From CAIRTM01 sp963723235 (GTDB taxonomy: Bacteria > Desulfobacterota > WTBG01 > CAIYCZ01 > CAIRTM01): a stretch of DNA of 63,418 bases. Under the pieces are notes generated by a model, which was not told the origin of the DNA, ran no database searches, and saw nothing but the letters and a program-made list of their open reading frames with translations. Made by a program: the position numbers and the translations under genes. Position 1 is the stretch's first letter. Each line of letters starts with the position of its first letter. The stretch spans positions 1 to 63,418 of the forward strand of contig CAVRPV010000003.1 of the NCBI GenBank assembly GCA_963723235.1. The letters run 5' to 3'. Of the stretch, positions 1 through 9,562 are shown piece after piece.

Positions 1-472
1 CAGGGCCGGTGGTTTCATAATGCGACAGGTAGTTGTTGGGATTCGCGAACTGATTCGGCATGTAGTACTTATCAGGATGTTCATTGAGGATCTGGTGGGC
101 GCGACGGATCGCCCCGTCAGTGGCCTCCTTGGGCGGGGTCAGAATCACGGTTGCCCCGTAGGCTTCAAGGATGCCCTTGCGCTCCATGCTGACACAGCCC
201 GGCATGCACAGCTCAACCTTGTAGCCCTTGGCAGCTCCGATCATGGCAAGCGCTATCCCGGTATTGCCTGAAGTCGGCTCGAGGATGATCTTGTCGTGCG
301 TCAACTGCCCGGATTTTTCGGCTGCTTGTATCATGTAGTAGGCAGGCCGATCCTTGACCGAGCCGCCGGGGTTGTTGCCTTCGAGCTTGCACATAATGCG
401 CACCCGGCGATTGGGGTTCATGCTGGTCAGTTGCACCATCGGAGTGTTGCCTATGCCCGCGAAAATGCTCAT
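1..472 (-). CDS. cysK: Cysteine synthase (O-acetylserine sulfhydrylase), 3' end outside window
   Basis: PLP enzyme that makes cysteine from O-acetylserine and sulfide in the cytoplasm. The first ~157 residues are visible. The N-terminus has the family's GNTPMVQL motif, the PLP lysine is about residue 40 in NNPGGSVKDRPA, and the PLP-phosphate loop is TSGNTGIALA. The frame runs off the left edge, so the C-terminus is missing. The start ATG at 472 is chosen because GAAAGG lies about 7 bases upstream; the nearby ATG at 486 is out of frame. The family also includes CysM and cystathionine beta-synthase-like enzymes, which the fragment cannot fully exclude. Confidence 0.9.
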   Translation of the reverse strand, partial: MSIFAGIGNTPMVQLTSMNPNRRVRIMCKLEGNNPGGSVKDRPAYYMIQAAEKSGQLTHDKIILEPTSGNTGIALAMIGAAKGYKVELCMPGCVSMERKGILEAYGATVILTPPKEATDGAIRRAHQILNEHPDKYYMPNQFANPNNYLSHYETTGP

Positions 473-943
473 CGTTTGCCTTTCATGTGGTCAAAAAAGT
501 AAAATAAATATACCTATCTGGGGCAGTCGTCAAGGATTTTGATGATTTGCAGGGTGGACTTGCAAAGCGTGTTTACCCTGTATTTTAATTTCGAGCGCAG
601 CGATAAATCCATACCCCTTTTTTGCGTACCCAAAAAAGAGGTACCCCCAAGAAAGGGCACGCCCGGCGTTTCGCGCTCAAAAGGGTTCCCTCGCAAAACC
701 CCTGAACACGGCGGCACCACAAACTCGTTCCGATTGTTCGGGACTAAGACACGTGCCGCTTTTTCTCCGTGTTCAGGAGCTTTGCTCTGCTGAGAGACGA
801 TGGGGTTTTAAAGTATTGAACCTTGAACCTCGAACATTCTTTTTCCTCCCCGGTCCGTCTTGACATGAAAAGCCCTTTGTTTTATAGTGTCTGCCTGTTT
901 TGAACGCGTTTGACTTGTGCGAATATTCAGGAAAGGACCAGTC
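473..943. repeat. Intergenic region with dispersed repeat (family 2 copy)
   Basis: No gene is evident here. Bases ~594-830 resemble, in opposite orientation, the element at 53556-53815: both share a GGTACCCCCAAGAAAGG-like core, a CGTTTCGCG segment, a TTCCCTCG segment and a GGGGTTTTAAA end followed by a TTGAACCTTGAAC-like tail. The short open frames in it are by-products of the repeat. Bases ~910-943 hold the ribosome binding site of the epimerase gene. Confidence 0.55.
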
Positions 944-1357
944 ATGAAAATTTTGAAAATCGACCACATCGGGATCGCCGTCAACAGCATGGATGAGGGT
1001 AAAAAATTCTGGAACGAGATTCTGGAACTTAATTTTAACGGCGAGGAAACCGTTGAGGCACAGAAAGTTAAAACAGGTTTTTTCCCGGTCGGTGAAAGCG
1101 AAGTCGAGCTGCTTGAGTCTACCTCGCTCGACGGCCCGGTTGCCAAATATATCGAGAAAAAAGGAACCGGCATGCAGCATATCGCCTTTGTGGTCGAGGA
1201 CATCGAGGCGGCCCTGGCCGAGCTGAAGGCAAAGAACGTGGCCCTGATTGATCAGGTTCCGCGTCTCGGAGCCGGCGGCAAGCAGATCGCATTCCTGCAT
1301 CCCAAGGCGACCGGCGGGGTGCTGGTGGAGTTGTGTCAGTGCGGCAGCAGCCACTAG
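944..1357 (+). CDS. mce: Methylmalonyl-CoA epimerase
   Basis: Interconverts (S)- and (R)-methylmalonyl-CoA, feeding the B12-dependent mutase encoded next. The 137-residue protein is one glyoxalase/VOC domain. It opens with KIDHIGIAVNSMDEGKKFW, has the central MQHIAFVVEDIEAAL segment, and ends with LHPKATGGVLVELCQ; the metal-binding His/Glu positions of the family are in these segments. The ATG at 944 follows AGGAAAGG at the right spacing. A GTG at 917 would add nine residues that do not fit the family. A dispersed repeat separates it from the mutase gene, but the order epimerase-mutase-MeaB makes one functional unit. Confidence 0.93.
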   Translation: MKILKIDHIGIAVNSMDEGKKFWNEILELNFNGEETVEAQKVKTGFFPVGESEVELLESTSLDGPVAKYIEKKGTGMQHIAFVVEDIEAALAELKAKNVALIDQVPRLGAGGKQIAFLHPKATGGVLVELCQCGSSH

Positions 1358-1493
1358 CAGGTGGTTGAAAAACGCCCGGCAATCCCGCCATGGCGGGATT
1401 GCGATGCACCCTCAGTCTTTGCGGCGTACAAAAAGTACGCCTCATTCCTTGGGATTTGCGCGTCTTGGATCCGGAGCATTTTTGAATCGCCTG
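1358..1493. repeat. TIR-bounded ~125-bp intergenic repeat (family 1), copy 1
   Basis: Starts GGTGGTTGAAAAACG and ends with TTTTTGAATCGCCTG, giving imperfect terminal inverted repeats. The centre holds GCGGCGTACAAAAAGTACGCC, a short palindrome shared by the other copies. This copy also carries a CAATCCCGCC/GGCGGGATTG hairpin near its left end. It sits directly after the epimerase stop codon. Confidence 0.75.
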
Positions 1494-1533
1494 AAAAAAA
1501 CGTTTTATGAGTACTAGCATCAAGGAGATATGA

Positions 1534-3660
1534 ATGGGACAGCAGCCTGATACAAAGAAATGGGAAGAACTCGCAGCCAAGGAGTTGCGCACCGCGCCGC
1601 TTGAATCTCTCACCCGTATGACACCTGAAGGAATTCCCGTCAAGCCGCTGTACACGGCTGAGGATCTTGAAGGCATTGAGTTTGTTAATACCCTGCCGGG
1701 CTTTGACCCGTTTGTGCGCGGCGTGCGCGCCACCATGTACACGGGCCGGCCCTGGACCATCCGGCAGTACGCCGGGTTTTCGACCGCGCGCGAATCAAAC
1801 GCATTCTACAAGCGCAACCTTGCCGCCGGGCAGAAGGGTCTCTCGATTGCCTTTGACCTTGCGACCCACCGGGGATATGACTCCGACCACCCGCGCGTGG
1901 CAGGCGACGTGGGCAAGGCGGGCGTGGCGGTCGACAGCGTCGAGGACATGAAGATCCTGTTTGACGGCATTCCGCTCGACCAGATGTCGGTCTCTATGAC
2001 CATGAACGGCGCCGTGCTGCCTGTGATGGCGTCCTACATCGTGGCGGCCGAGGAGCAGGGCGTGGCCCTCGAGGCTTTGGACGGCACCATTCAAAACGAT
2101 ATTTTGAAGGAATACCTTACGCGCAACACCTATATTTACCCGCCCGATCCCTCGATGCGCATCGTGTCCGATATTATCGGGTACTGTTCAAAAAATATGC
2201 CCAAGTACAATACCGTCAGCATCAGCGGTTATCACATGATGGAGGCCGGCGCCAACTCCGTGCTGCAGACCGCCTTCACCATCGCCGACGGCATTGAGTA
2301 CGTCCGGGCCGCGATCGCCTCCGGCATGGATGTCGACACCTTCGCGGGCCGCCTTTCGTTTTTCTTCGGCATCGGCATGAATTTTTTCATGGACATCGCC
2401 ATGCTGCGCGCCGCGCGCTTTTTGTGGGCCGATCTCATGAAGCAGTTCAATCCTAAAAAGCAGGCCTCCCTGATGCTGCGCACGCACTGCCAGACATCGG
2501 GCTGGAGCCTCACCCAGCAGGACCCCTACAACAACATCATCCGCACCACGCTTGAGGCCCTTTCGGCTGTGCTGGGCGGCACCCAGTCGCTGCACACCAA
2601 CTCGTTCGACGAGGCCATCGGCCTGCCCACTGATTTTTCGGCCCGCATTGCGCGCAACACCCAGATCATCCTGCAACAGGAAACTTCGATCTGCAACGTG
2701 GTCGATCCATTGGGCGGCTCCTATTACATCGAGTCCCTGACGAATTCGATCGTTCAGGAAGCCAGAAAGATCATCGCCGAGGTTGACGCCATGGGAGGCA
2801 TGGCAAAAGCCATTGCAGCGGGCATGCCCAAGATGCGCATCGAGGAATCCTCGGCCCGCAAGCAGGCCCGCATCGACCAGGGCAAGGACATCATCGTGGG
2901 CGTCAACAAGTATCAGGTCAAGGAAGACCGCGAAATAGACGTGCTTGAGGTATCGTCCGCCGTGCGCGATGAGCAGGTCGCGAGGTTGAAGGATATCCGC
3001 GCAACGCGCAACGAGACGGAAGTCAAGCGGGCGCTTGAGGCCCTCACCAACTGCGCTGCTCAAGGCGGGAATCTGCTTGAGGTCTGCGTTCCGGCCATGC
3101 GAGCCCGCGCAACCGTGGGCGAGGTGTCGGATGCGATCGAAAAGGTATTTGGCCGCTATGTTGCAACCACGCAGTGCATATCCGGCGCGTTCGCGGCCGA
3201 ATACGGCGAGAGCGAAGTCATCGAGGCCATCCGCAAGCGCACTGCCGACTTTGCCGAACGCAACGGCCGCCGTCCGCGCATCCTCGTGACCAAGATGGGG
3301 CAGGACGGACACGACCGCGGTTACAAGCTGATTTCAAGCGCCTATGCCGATTTGGGCTTTGACGTTGATATCAGCCCGATGTTCCAGACCCCGGCTGAAG
3401 CTGCGCGCATGGCCATCGAGAACGACGTGCATGTCGTGGGCGTCTCGAGCCTTGCGGCAGGGCACAAGTACCTTGTGCCTGAAGTCCGCAGAGAGCTGGA
3501 CGAGCAGGGAGGCCGCGAGATATTCGTGGTCGTCGGCGGCATCATTCCGCCCAAGGACTATGATCTGCTGCTTGGCTCGGGTGCGGTTGCCATTTTCGGC
3601 CCCGGCACGCCGGTCATCGAGTCGGCCAACAAGGTGCTCAACATTCTCGAAGTACTGTAG
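1534..3660 (+). CDS. scpA: Methylmalonyl-CoA mutase, single-chain
   Basis: Adenosylcobalamin enzyme that interconverts methylmalonyl-CoA and succinyl-CoA in the methylmalonyl pathway for propionate oxidation or formation. The 708 residues contain the TIM-barrel catalytic domain (N-terminal TRMTPEGIPVKPLYT, then TMYTGRPWTIRQYAGFSTA, and the internal RTHCQTSGWSLT) followed by a linker and the C-terminal B12 domain. The cobalamin signature is GQDGHDRG at about residues 588-595, with SSLAAGH and VVGGIIP downstream. Start ATG 1534 has AAGGAG seven bases upstream. The length matches the single-chain/large-subunit type. MeaB follows, as usual. Confidence 0.96.
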   Translation: MGQQPDTKKWEELAAKELRTAPLESLTRMTPEGIPVKPLYTAEDLEGIEFVNTLPGFDPFVRGVRATMYTGRPWTIRQYAGFSTARESNAFYKRNLAAGQKGLSIAFDLATHRGYDSDHPRVAGDVGKAGVAVDSVEDMKILFDGIPLDQMSVSMTMNGAVLPVMASYIVAAEEQGVALEALDGTIQNDILKEYLTRNTYIYPPDPSMRIVSDIIGYCSKNMPKYNTVSISGYHMMEAGANSVLQTAFTIADGIEYVRAAIASGMDVDTFAGRLSFFFGIGMNFFMDIAMLRAARFLWADLMKQFNPKKQASLMLRTHCQTSGWSLTQQDPYNNIIRTTLEALSAVLGGTQSLHTNSFDEAIGLPTDFSARIARNTQIILQQETSICNVVDPLGGSYYIESLTNSIVQEARKIIAEVDAMGGMAKAIAAGMPKMRIEESSARKQARIDQGKDIIVGVNKYQVKEDREIDVLEVSSAVRDEQVARLKDIRATRNETEVKRALEALTNCAAQGGNLLEVCVPAMRARATVGEVSDAIEKVFGRYVATTQCISGAFAAEYGESEVIEAIRKRTADFAERNGRRPRILVTKMGQDGHDRGYKLISSAYADLGFDVDISPMFQTPAEAARMAIENDVHVVGVSSLAAGHKYLVPEVRRELDEQGGREIFVVVGGIIPPKDYDLLLGSGAVAIFGPGTPVIESANKVLNILEVL

Positions 3661-3770
3661 CACTGAAACGCACATCGATTGTTCACGCTGCAGCGCTCCT
3701 TTGCGGGGTACGAAAAGTAGCCTCATTCTTATGATTTCGCGCGCTTGCACTGAGCGTTTTTGAACAGCCT
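3661..3770. repeat. Family 1 intergenic repeat, degenerate copy 2
   Basis: Lies between the mutase and meaB genes. It retains GGGGTACGAAAAGTAGCCTC in the centre and the right terminal repeat TTTTTGAACAGCCT (ending 3770). The left terminal repeat is eroded. Confidence 0.6.
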
Positions 3771-3877
3771 TATAAAAGAGACTTTTCAAACAGTTAGTGC
3801 TTAACCCCGATCTTACGCTGCGGCTTTTGCATTCGCACAGGCAGTCGGCGCACTTCTATCGCCGGGAAACAAAGGCC

Positions 3878-4857
3878 ATGGCGCTTAAAAATTCCCGCTA
3901 CTATTTCGACGGCGTGCTCGCGCGCGACCGGCGAATCCTCGCCAAGACCATCACCCTGCTTGAAAGCTCGCGCTCAGATCATCAAGACGTGGCGCGCGAG
4001 GTGCTTGATGAGCTGATGCCGCACACCGGCAAAGCCATCAGGCTTGGCATCACCGGCGTTCCCGGAGCAGGCAAAAGCACCTTCATCGAGAGCCTTGGCC
4101 GCCATGTAACCGAAAAGGGCCACACTTTGGCCGTGCTGGCGATAGACCCAGCAGCCGCCGCAGCGGCGGCAGCGTGCTGGCCGACAAGACCCGTATGGAG
4201 CAGCTCTCCATGAACCCGGCAGCCTACATCCGGCCCTCTCCGGCCGGAACTACGCTTGGCGGGGTTGCGCGCAAAACCCGTGAGAGCATGCTGGTCTGCG
4301 AGGCTGCCGGATTTGACGTCGTGATCGTTGAAACGGTCGGGGTAGGGCAGTCCGAAACCGCTGTGGCCGGCATGGTCGATTTCTTCCTGGTGCTGATGAT
4401 CGCGGGCGCGGGCGACGAGATCCAGGGCATCAAGAAAGGGCTGATGGAGCTTGCCGACGCGGTCGCGATCAACAAGGCTGACGGCGACAACATCCAGGCG
4501 GCCGAGCGCGCCAAGCGGGACTACCTCTCGGCCCTGCATCTCTTGCGTCCCGCATCGCAGGCATGGTCGACGCCGGTTCTGACCTGCAGCGCGCATACCT
4601 TGCAGGGCATTGATGAAGTCTGGCAAACCGTACTCGATCACCGTGACCGGCTCACGCAAGCGGGCGAGTTGCAGGAGAAGCGCCGCTCGCAATCGCTTGA
4701 CTGGATGTGGTCGATGATCGAAGAGGGCCTGCGTGAGCAGTTTCACGCGCATGCCGGGGTGAAGGCACTGCTGCCTTCCGTGCTTTCAAGGGTTGCGCAT
4801 GGCACGCTCGCACCCGGAGCTGCGGCGCGGGAGCTGCTGGATGCCTGCCGCAAATAA
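3878..4857 (+). pseudogene. meaB: MeaB/ArgK GTPase, methylmalonyl-CoA mutase chaperone, one frameshift
   Basis: G-protein that loads and protects adenosylcobalamin in methylmalonyl-CoA mutase. The Walker A motif GVPGAGKST is at residues 60-68, followed by AVLAIDP. After the shift come LADKTRM, VIVETVGVGQSE (Walker B region) and the NKAD nucleotide-specificity motif. The family reads AIDPSS..SGGS..LGDKTRM; one missing base in the CCC run near 4149-4151 breaks this. Restoring it gives a continuous full-length protein of ~326 residues. ATG 3878 has AAAGG upstream; a GTG at 3797 opens the frame earlier but lies beyond the expected N-terminus. A sequencing error is as likely as a real lesion. Confidence 0.9.
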
Positions 4858-4863
4858 AGTCGC

Positions 4864-5046
4864 GCGGGCTTTGAAAAAGTTTGGAGTTGCGCTGCATCCT
4901 CAGTCTTTACGGCGTACAAAAAAGTACCCATCTTCGGAGTTGGGGCCTAGCAGGTACTGTTGTAGCCGGACAAAGTGAAACGTGTCCGGCAAAATAATCA
5001 ATGAGAAACAACGCCGGACACACTCGCCACGGCGGATTAGTCCGGC
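4864..5046. repeat. Truncated family 1 repeat plus two GCCGGAC hairpins
   Basis: Bases 4864-4930 match the left half of the family 1 element (TTTGAAAAAG, then CCTCAGTCTTTACGGCGTAC). Next come two hairpins: 4965-4990, with arms GCCGGACA/TGTCCGGC, and 5013-5046, with arms GCCGGAC/GTCCGGC. A third member lies at 35377-35402. No gene is visible. Confidence 0.5.
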
Positions 5047-5071
5047 CTGCACGACTCAGGAGAGTTGCATC

Positions 5072-6654
5072 ATGGACATGATCGGCAGCGCAACCCTTGG
5101 CGACGTATTCGACCGCGCCTGCAGTGCGTTTCCCGACAAAGAATTTATCGTCTTCGAGGACCGTTTGGGCGCTGTTTCGACCTTCACGTACGCGCAGGCC
5201 GCGGCCATGGTCGAACAATACGCCGCCATATTCGCACGCAGCGGCATTGCGCAAGGCCAGCGCGTGCTGGTGCACATGCACAACCGTCCGAGCTATCTCT
5301 TCACCTGGTTTGCCTGCGCGAAAATCGGGGCAATCATGGTGCCACTCAACGCGCAGGCCGGCGATTTCGAGCTTGATTTTTGCATCGATCATTGCGCTGC
5401 TTCGGCGGTCGTGACCGAGCACGCCTCGTTTGAGCGCTTTTGCGCCCTGCAAAAAAACCATCCCGGCCTGCGTACGATTTTTTTGCCCAATACGTTGCCT
5501 GAGCATGAATATCCCGGCGCTGTACTGATCGACGAAGAGCGCGACTGCTGTCTGCACGCCTGCAAAAAGGCCGCTTTGAGCAATGAAGAGGACCTGATGT
5601 GGCTTTCACCTCAGGCACGACATCACGGCCGAAGGCTGTGCAGCTCACCCATGCCAATGCGGTTTTTGCAGGGAGTTTCGGAGCGCGGGCCTGGAAGGTA
5701 GTGCCTGCGGACCGGCACTTTCTGGTGCTGCCCCTGTTTCACGTGAACGGCCAGTTCATATCCGTGATGCCCACGCTCACCGCAGGGGCGACGCTTATCA
5801 TGGCCGAGGTCTTCAGCGCCTCGAAGTATATGGAGCAGGCGCGCTGGCATGGGGCAACAACGTCGAGCCTCGTCGCGGCAACGGTCAAAATGATATTAAA
5901 CCAGCCCGCAAGCCGAGCTCGACGGACAGAATGATCTTCAGGATGATCATGTATGCCATCGCGATTCCCGAAGAAAAATGGATTGAGTTCGAGAACGCGC
6001 TTCAATGTTCCCCTGTGCGACCTGTGGGGCATGACTGAAACGCTCGGCGCAACGACCATCAACCCGATTGACGGCGTGATGAAGCGCAACTGCATCGGCA
6101 TAGCGCGCATGGAAAATGCGGTAAAGGTCATGGATGAGCACGGCAATGAAGTGCCGCCGGGCACGGTCGGGGAAATCGTCGTGCAGGGCGTTCCGGGCAG
6201 AACGCTCATGAAGGGCTATTACAATAACCCCCAGGCGACAGCAGAAACGACCATAGACGGCTGGCTGTACACGGGCGATAATGCCTATATGGATGAGGAT
6301 GGCTATTTCCATTTCATGGACCGAAAGAAGGACATGATCAAGCGGCCGGGCGAAAACGTGGCGGCCTCGGAAGTTGAGTATGTCATCAGCCTGCATCCCT
6401 GAGGTGCAGGAGGTGGCGGTGGTGGGCGTGCCGGATGCATGCGCGAGGAGGCCGTGCTGGCGTTTGTGACCCTGCGCCCCAGTGAGCGCTGCAGCGCTCA
6501 AGACATTATTGACTGGTGCAGCGGCAAACTGGCGGATTTCAAGGTGCCGGGATCAGTGCGCTTTGTGTCTGATTTTCCGCGAACGTCGCTGGGCAAGGTG
6601 CAGAAAAATATTTTAAAACAGCAGGCGCTGAGCGCGCCTCCGGCAGGAGCATAG
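5072..6654 (+). pseudogene. Acyl-CoA synthetase (AMP-forming, CaiC-like), multiply frameshifted
   Basis: Adenylate-forming acyl-CoA ligase of the crotonobetaine/carnitine-CoA ligase type; it activates a carboxylic acid with ATP and CoA. In order: an N-terminal domain starting MDMIGSATLGDVFDRA; the P-loop FTSGTTSRPKAV near 5602; VLPLFHVNGQ; LCDLWGMTETLGAT near 6025; WLYTGDNAYMDEDGYFHFMDRKKDMIKRPGENV; and C-terminal SLGKVQKNIL. Indels near 5597, 5911, 5940, 5995, 6397 and 6437 move these motifs between frames. All motifs survive and no segment is lost, which favours sequence error or very recent decay. ATG 5072 follows CAGGAGA. Placed after MeaB, it may supply propionyl-CoA, but substrate is inferred only. 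Confidence 0.8.
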
Positions 6655-6655
6655 C

Positions 6656-7313
6656 GCTCCGTTTGGGTTGAGCGCGTTGAGATTGTGATTGCCTGACCCG
6701 AACCAATTACCTGCAGGCCTTCAGAAGCAGGCTTCAGGTCATCGTAAAACCGTGCTAAAGCGACGCTTATGTATGGCAGCACCCATAAGAAGCCGATGCC
6801 CAGTGTCAGAACGCACACTACGGCCCAGCCGAGAAAACGCACGCTCAGACAGAACAATTTTCATTTATTGCCCTGCATCATCTCTTTGCTTCTGCTGATT
6901 GCTTCCAGGGGTCCGATCGAGTCGTTTTCGGCAAGAATGTAGTATGCCATGGCGCATGAAAATGCCGCAATGACGCCCGGTACGATTAAAAGCAGTGCCC
7001 ACAACAGCACAAAAACAGTTGCCGCAACGTAGGCGAGCAGCGCCCCCTGGAACTTTTTAAACCCGTCGAATATCTGCTCAAACCGGACCTCCTGTTTTCT
7101 TGCAAGGGACAGGGAAAAACCTGTCAGGCCGACTGTCATGGGGCCGGCAATAATGATGCTTATAATGTCTCCGGCCTTTGGAATCATTTGAACCCCGATC
7201 AAGATCAGTCAGAATACCGCATATCCTCCAACGGCCAATCCCCATTAGTCCCTGAGCAATTCGCGGGCCTGCAGCATTAAATCCTTGTTCTCAGTTTTTG
7301 AAAGAGTATTCAT
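6656..7313 (-). pseudogene. DUF975-family integral membrane protein, broken
   Basis: Predicted multi-pass membrane protein of the DUF975 family; the family has no established function. The ATG at 7313 has a strong GGAGGG site and opens MNTLSKTENKDLMLQAREL. Two in-frame stops follow (TAA after LLRD, TGA after GGYAVF). The body then reads MIPKAGDIISIIIAGPMTVG and FEQIFDGFKKFQGALLAYV, and EAISRSKEMMQGNK ends at a frameshift near 6860. The tail VRFLGWAVVCVLTLGIGFLW continues in another frame. Two nonsense codons plus a shift make true decay likelier here than for neighbours. The exact 3' end is uncertain because the last frame runs on into the opposite-strand ligase. Confidence 0.7.
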
Positions 7314-7371
7314 CCTGTTTCCCTCCCTCTGATTGTTGTACTACGCTGAACCGGTCACGGTTTGTGATTGG

Positions 7372-7507
7372 CAGGCTTTTGAAAAACACCCGCCTGTTGC
7401 GTCCGCGCGCTCATCATGCGTCTTTGCAGCGTACGGTACATGGCATACCATGCCCCTGCAAGTCATGACTTTGCACGCCTTGCATCCGGGCATTTTTGAA
7501 CAGACGG
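7372..7507. repeat. Family 1 intergenic repeat, copy
   Basis: Begins AGGCTTTTGAAAAACACC and ends CATTTTTGAACAGACGG. The central palindrome is partly replaced by a GGTACATGGCATACC-like segment. It sits upstream of the DUF975 gene and downstream of the CGGC-domain gene. Confidence 0.65.
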
Positions 7508-7589
7508 TGACGCGGGTATGTTTTTAGGATTTTAAACCCATTGCAGCGCAGCTTGTAGGGGCAGGCCCCTGTGCCTGCCCGTTTCGCTG

Positions 7590-8003
7590 CTACGCCTTGT
7601 AGATTTCCTGCTCCCTGCGCTTCTCAGCCTTCTGGCTGATGGACGTATGCTCGCACACATCAAGCTCAAGTTTACCGATCAGTTTTTTGAGATAGTCAAG
7701 GTGCGGGCAGGCAGGCCCGTGGAAGCTGTCCCTGGTAATGCACGAGGAAAGCTTGACGACGATTGTGTCTTTCTCAATGCCCTCTTTGTTTTTGCTTTTG
7801 TGGATAAGATTGTTAAGCTTGCGATGCAGGGCACGTCCGCAGCATCCGCCGCACGTCAGGTAGAGCGTTCGAAAGGCTTTGTCAGCGGGGTAGTTCGCAA
7901 AGCCGCCGGTTCGCTCATGAAATGCTCTTTCACACATGTAGCCTGAGCAGCGTTCTTTCACTATGTGGCATTGCACGATGACGATGTAGTCTTTGTCTTT
8001 CAT
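7590..8003 (-). CDS. CGGC domain-containing protein
   Basis: Small cytoplasmic cysteine-rich protein (137 residues) of the CGGC family, thought to bind metal. It starts with KDKDYIVIVQCHIVKERCSGYMC, has the family-defining LTCGGCCGRAL at about residues 49-59, and then a segment with SSCITRD and GPACPHLDYLKKLI. Conserved Cys and His in these motifs are the plausible metal ligands. No operon partner is obvious; the next gene upstream on this strand is a small membrane protein 35 bases away. Function unknown beyond the domain. Confidence 0.8.
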   Translation of the reverse strand: MKDKDYIVIVQCHIVKERCSGYMCERAFHERTGGFANYPADKAFRTLYLTCGGCCGRALHRKLNNLIHKSKNKEGIEKDTIVVKLSSCITRDSFHGPACPHLDYLKKLIGKLELDVCEHTSISQKAEKRREQEIYKA

Positions 8004-8038
8004 TTTTGTCCTTCAGCATGGCGCGTGTGGCCGGTGTT

Positions 8039-8239
8039 TTATGCGCGGTTCCGTGACGTCAGGCGAAAAGCCCAGACGCACAGTATGGCGGGACCGACCG
8101 TTCCACACCACGAAATCCACATCGGCACGAACCACGGCCCCAGCTCAAGCGGCCAGCCGTTTACCACTCGAAGCAGGTGCAGGATCGCGACGATACCGAA
8201 AATAGTGCCGGAAATGCGCACATAGGCTCGATGATTCAT
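8039..8239 (-). CDS. Small two-helix membrane protein
   Basis: A 66-residue hydrophobic protein that I do not recognise. Two likely membrane helices are visible: about residues 10-26 (ISGTIFGIVAILHLLRVV) and 37-59 (FVPMWISWCGTVGPAILCVWAF). The ATG at 8239 has a good GGGGGA ribosome binding site. The C-terminus is basic (RLTSRNRA). It precedes the CGGC gene on the same strand and may be co-transcribed. Confidence 0.6.
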   Translation of the reverse strand: MNHRAYVRISGTIFGIVAILHLLRVVNGWPLELGPWFVPMWISWCGTVGPAILCVWAFRLTSRNRA

Positions 8240-8424
8240 TGTTTCGTCCCCCTTGTTGTCCGCAGCTGTTGCGCACCGCCTTGCCGAGCCGCGACATCCG
8301 GCAATTAATATGCAAACGTCTTTTTGCTAACCAGAAAGTTCCCTGAGTTGACGTACAAATACCTGCTTATTAAAACGAATGTCAACCGGTTTTATAGTGA
8401 TTTTTTGAGTATGTATGGAATATA

Positions 8425-8580
8425 ATGCAGTGCGAATTTCGTAGAGTATGGTTTGCATGGCAAAAGACGATGGGAGCCCCCGGTGCCTTTCCATGTGTAC
8501 CGCTCTTTTTGGGGAAAGATCAAGCCCCCGCCTGTCCGGCGGCAGTAGTATATGTGGCGAACTCGATTGCAAGGATATAA
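8425..8580 (+). CDS. Possible 51-residue peptide upstream of radical SAM gene (speculative)
   Basis: An open frame starting MQCEFRRVWFAWQK and ending VANSIARI, with three cysteines (residues 3, 25 and 39). Its stop codon is four bases before the radical SAM start codon at 8585. The ribosome binding site is weak. It could be a precursor peptide for the neighbouring enzyme, a leader, or chance. Confidence 0.25.
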   Translation: MQCEFRRVWFAWQKTMGAPGAFPCVPLFLGKDQAPACPAAVVYVANSIARI

Positions 8581-8584
8581 CAGC

Positions 8585-9562
8585 ATGCATTGTGATATCG
8601 AAGTCCATTGGCACATAAGCCATTTCTGCAATTTTCAGTGCGTCTACTGCTTTGGCGGTAAGAAGGACAAGGATATTTTTAGAGGGATTCAGGATATCCC
8701 CAAAATCATTGAAGGCTTCAACCGCCTTGGATTGAGATGTCAAATCAACATATCCGGCGGAGAGCCGTTCCTGTACAAGAATTTTGTCGGGCTCTGCCAG
8801 AAGCTCACTGAAAAACACCGCATCTGCGTCAATACAAACCTGAGCCACAAAGACGTGTATTGCTTTGCCGACGTGATCGATCCCGGCAAGGTACGATATA
8901 TAAACTGCAGCCTGCATATCCCCATCAGGGAAAAAAGGAATCTGGTCAATGATTTTATTGAAAAATTCAACTTCCTGAGGGAGAAGGGTTTTGCGGCGTT
9001 TGCTACGTATGTGATGTATCCGCCTTTGCTCAAACGATTCGACAGTGATTATGCTTTTTTTAAATCCCGGGGGATCATACTGAGACCCAAAATATTCAGG
9101 GGCACATATAACATGTTTAACCTTCCTGATGCATGGATACCCAGTAGCGGTCGGCGGTTGTTGAAGCGCCTGTACCCGAATGCCTATTCTAAAAAAGAGC
9201 GGGAAGAATTTCTTTTCTATGTTGAGCGCAGCCGTACAGAAGGCGGGGATTCCGGTGGATATGATAATGACTCCGGAGAGCTAAGAATGCTCAATGTCGG
9301 AACGGACCGCTTCTTTATGGATGGATTGCCCTGCCACAAAGGGAAACGTTGTCGGGCAGGCAGGGATTATGTGCGGATGACCCCCGAGGGGGAAGTACAC
9401 CGATGCCACGGAGGCATCCATCGTTTGGGAAACATGTTTGAAGAAGGGGTGCAACTGCTCGGGAAACCAGAAAAATGCACATTCGATATTTGCCGCAACC
9501 CTTATCTCGGCTATACCTACCTCGTACAAGAGGGGGAAAGCACAGGGGACACGCCCACCTGA
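8585..9562 (+). CDS. Radical SAM protein with SPASM-like C-terminus
   Basis: S-adenosylmethionine radical enzyme of unknown substrate, 325 residues. The 4Fe-4S site is CNFQCVYC (CxxxCxxC) about residues 15-22, followed by the SAM-binding ISGGEPFLYKNF. The C-terminal third holds LPCHKGKRCRAGRDYVRMTP, EGEVHRCHGG, LGNMFEEG and CTFDIC, arranged like a SPASM or twitch domain that binds auxiliary clusters. ATG 8585 is preferred over 8552 because AAGGA lies ten bases before it and the radical SAM fold starts immediately after. SPASM proteins often modify peptides, so the short open frame just upstream is of interest. Confidence 0.85.
   Translation: MHCDIEVHWHISHFCNFQCVYCFGGKKDKDIFRGIQDIPKIIEGFNRLGLRCQINISGGEPFLYKNFVGLCQKLTEKHRICVNTNLSHKDVYCFADVIDPGKVRYINCSLHIPIREKRNLVNDFIEKFNFLREKGFAAFATYVMYPPLLKRFDSDYAFFKSRGIILRPKIFRGTYNMFNLPDAWIPSSGRRLLKRLYPNAYSKKEREEFLFYVERSRTEGGDSGGYDNDSGELRMLNVGTDRFFMDGLPCHKGKRCRAGRDYVRMTPEGEVHRCHGGIHRLGNMFEEGVQLLGKPEKCTFDICRNPYLGYTYLVQEGESTGDTPT

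Noticed and set aside
594..830. Small open frames at the left end as genes
   Set aside because: They lie in a repeat element also found at 53.5 kb, and their translations change with each copy.
8240..8584. Possible riboswitch upstream of the radical SAM gene (GC-rich paired segments around 8490-8545)
   Set aside because: I could not match the pairing to cyclic-di-GMP, molybdenum cofactor, cobalamin or SAM riboswitch cores.
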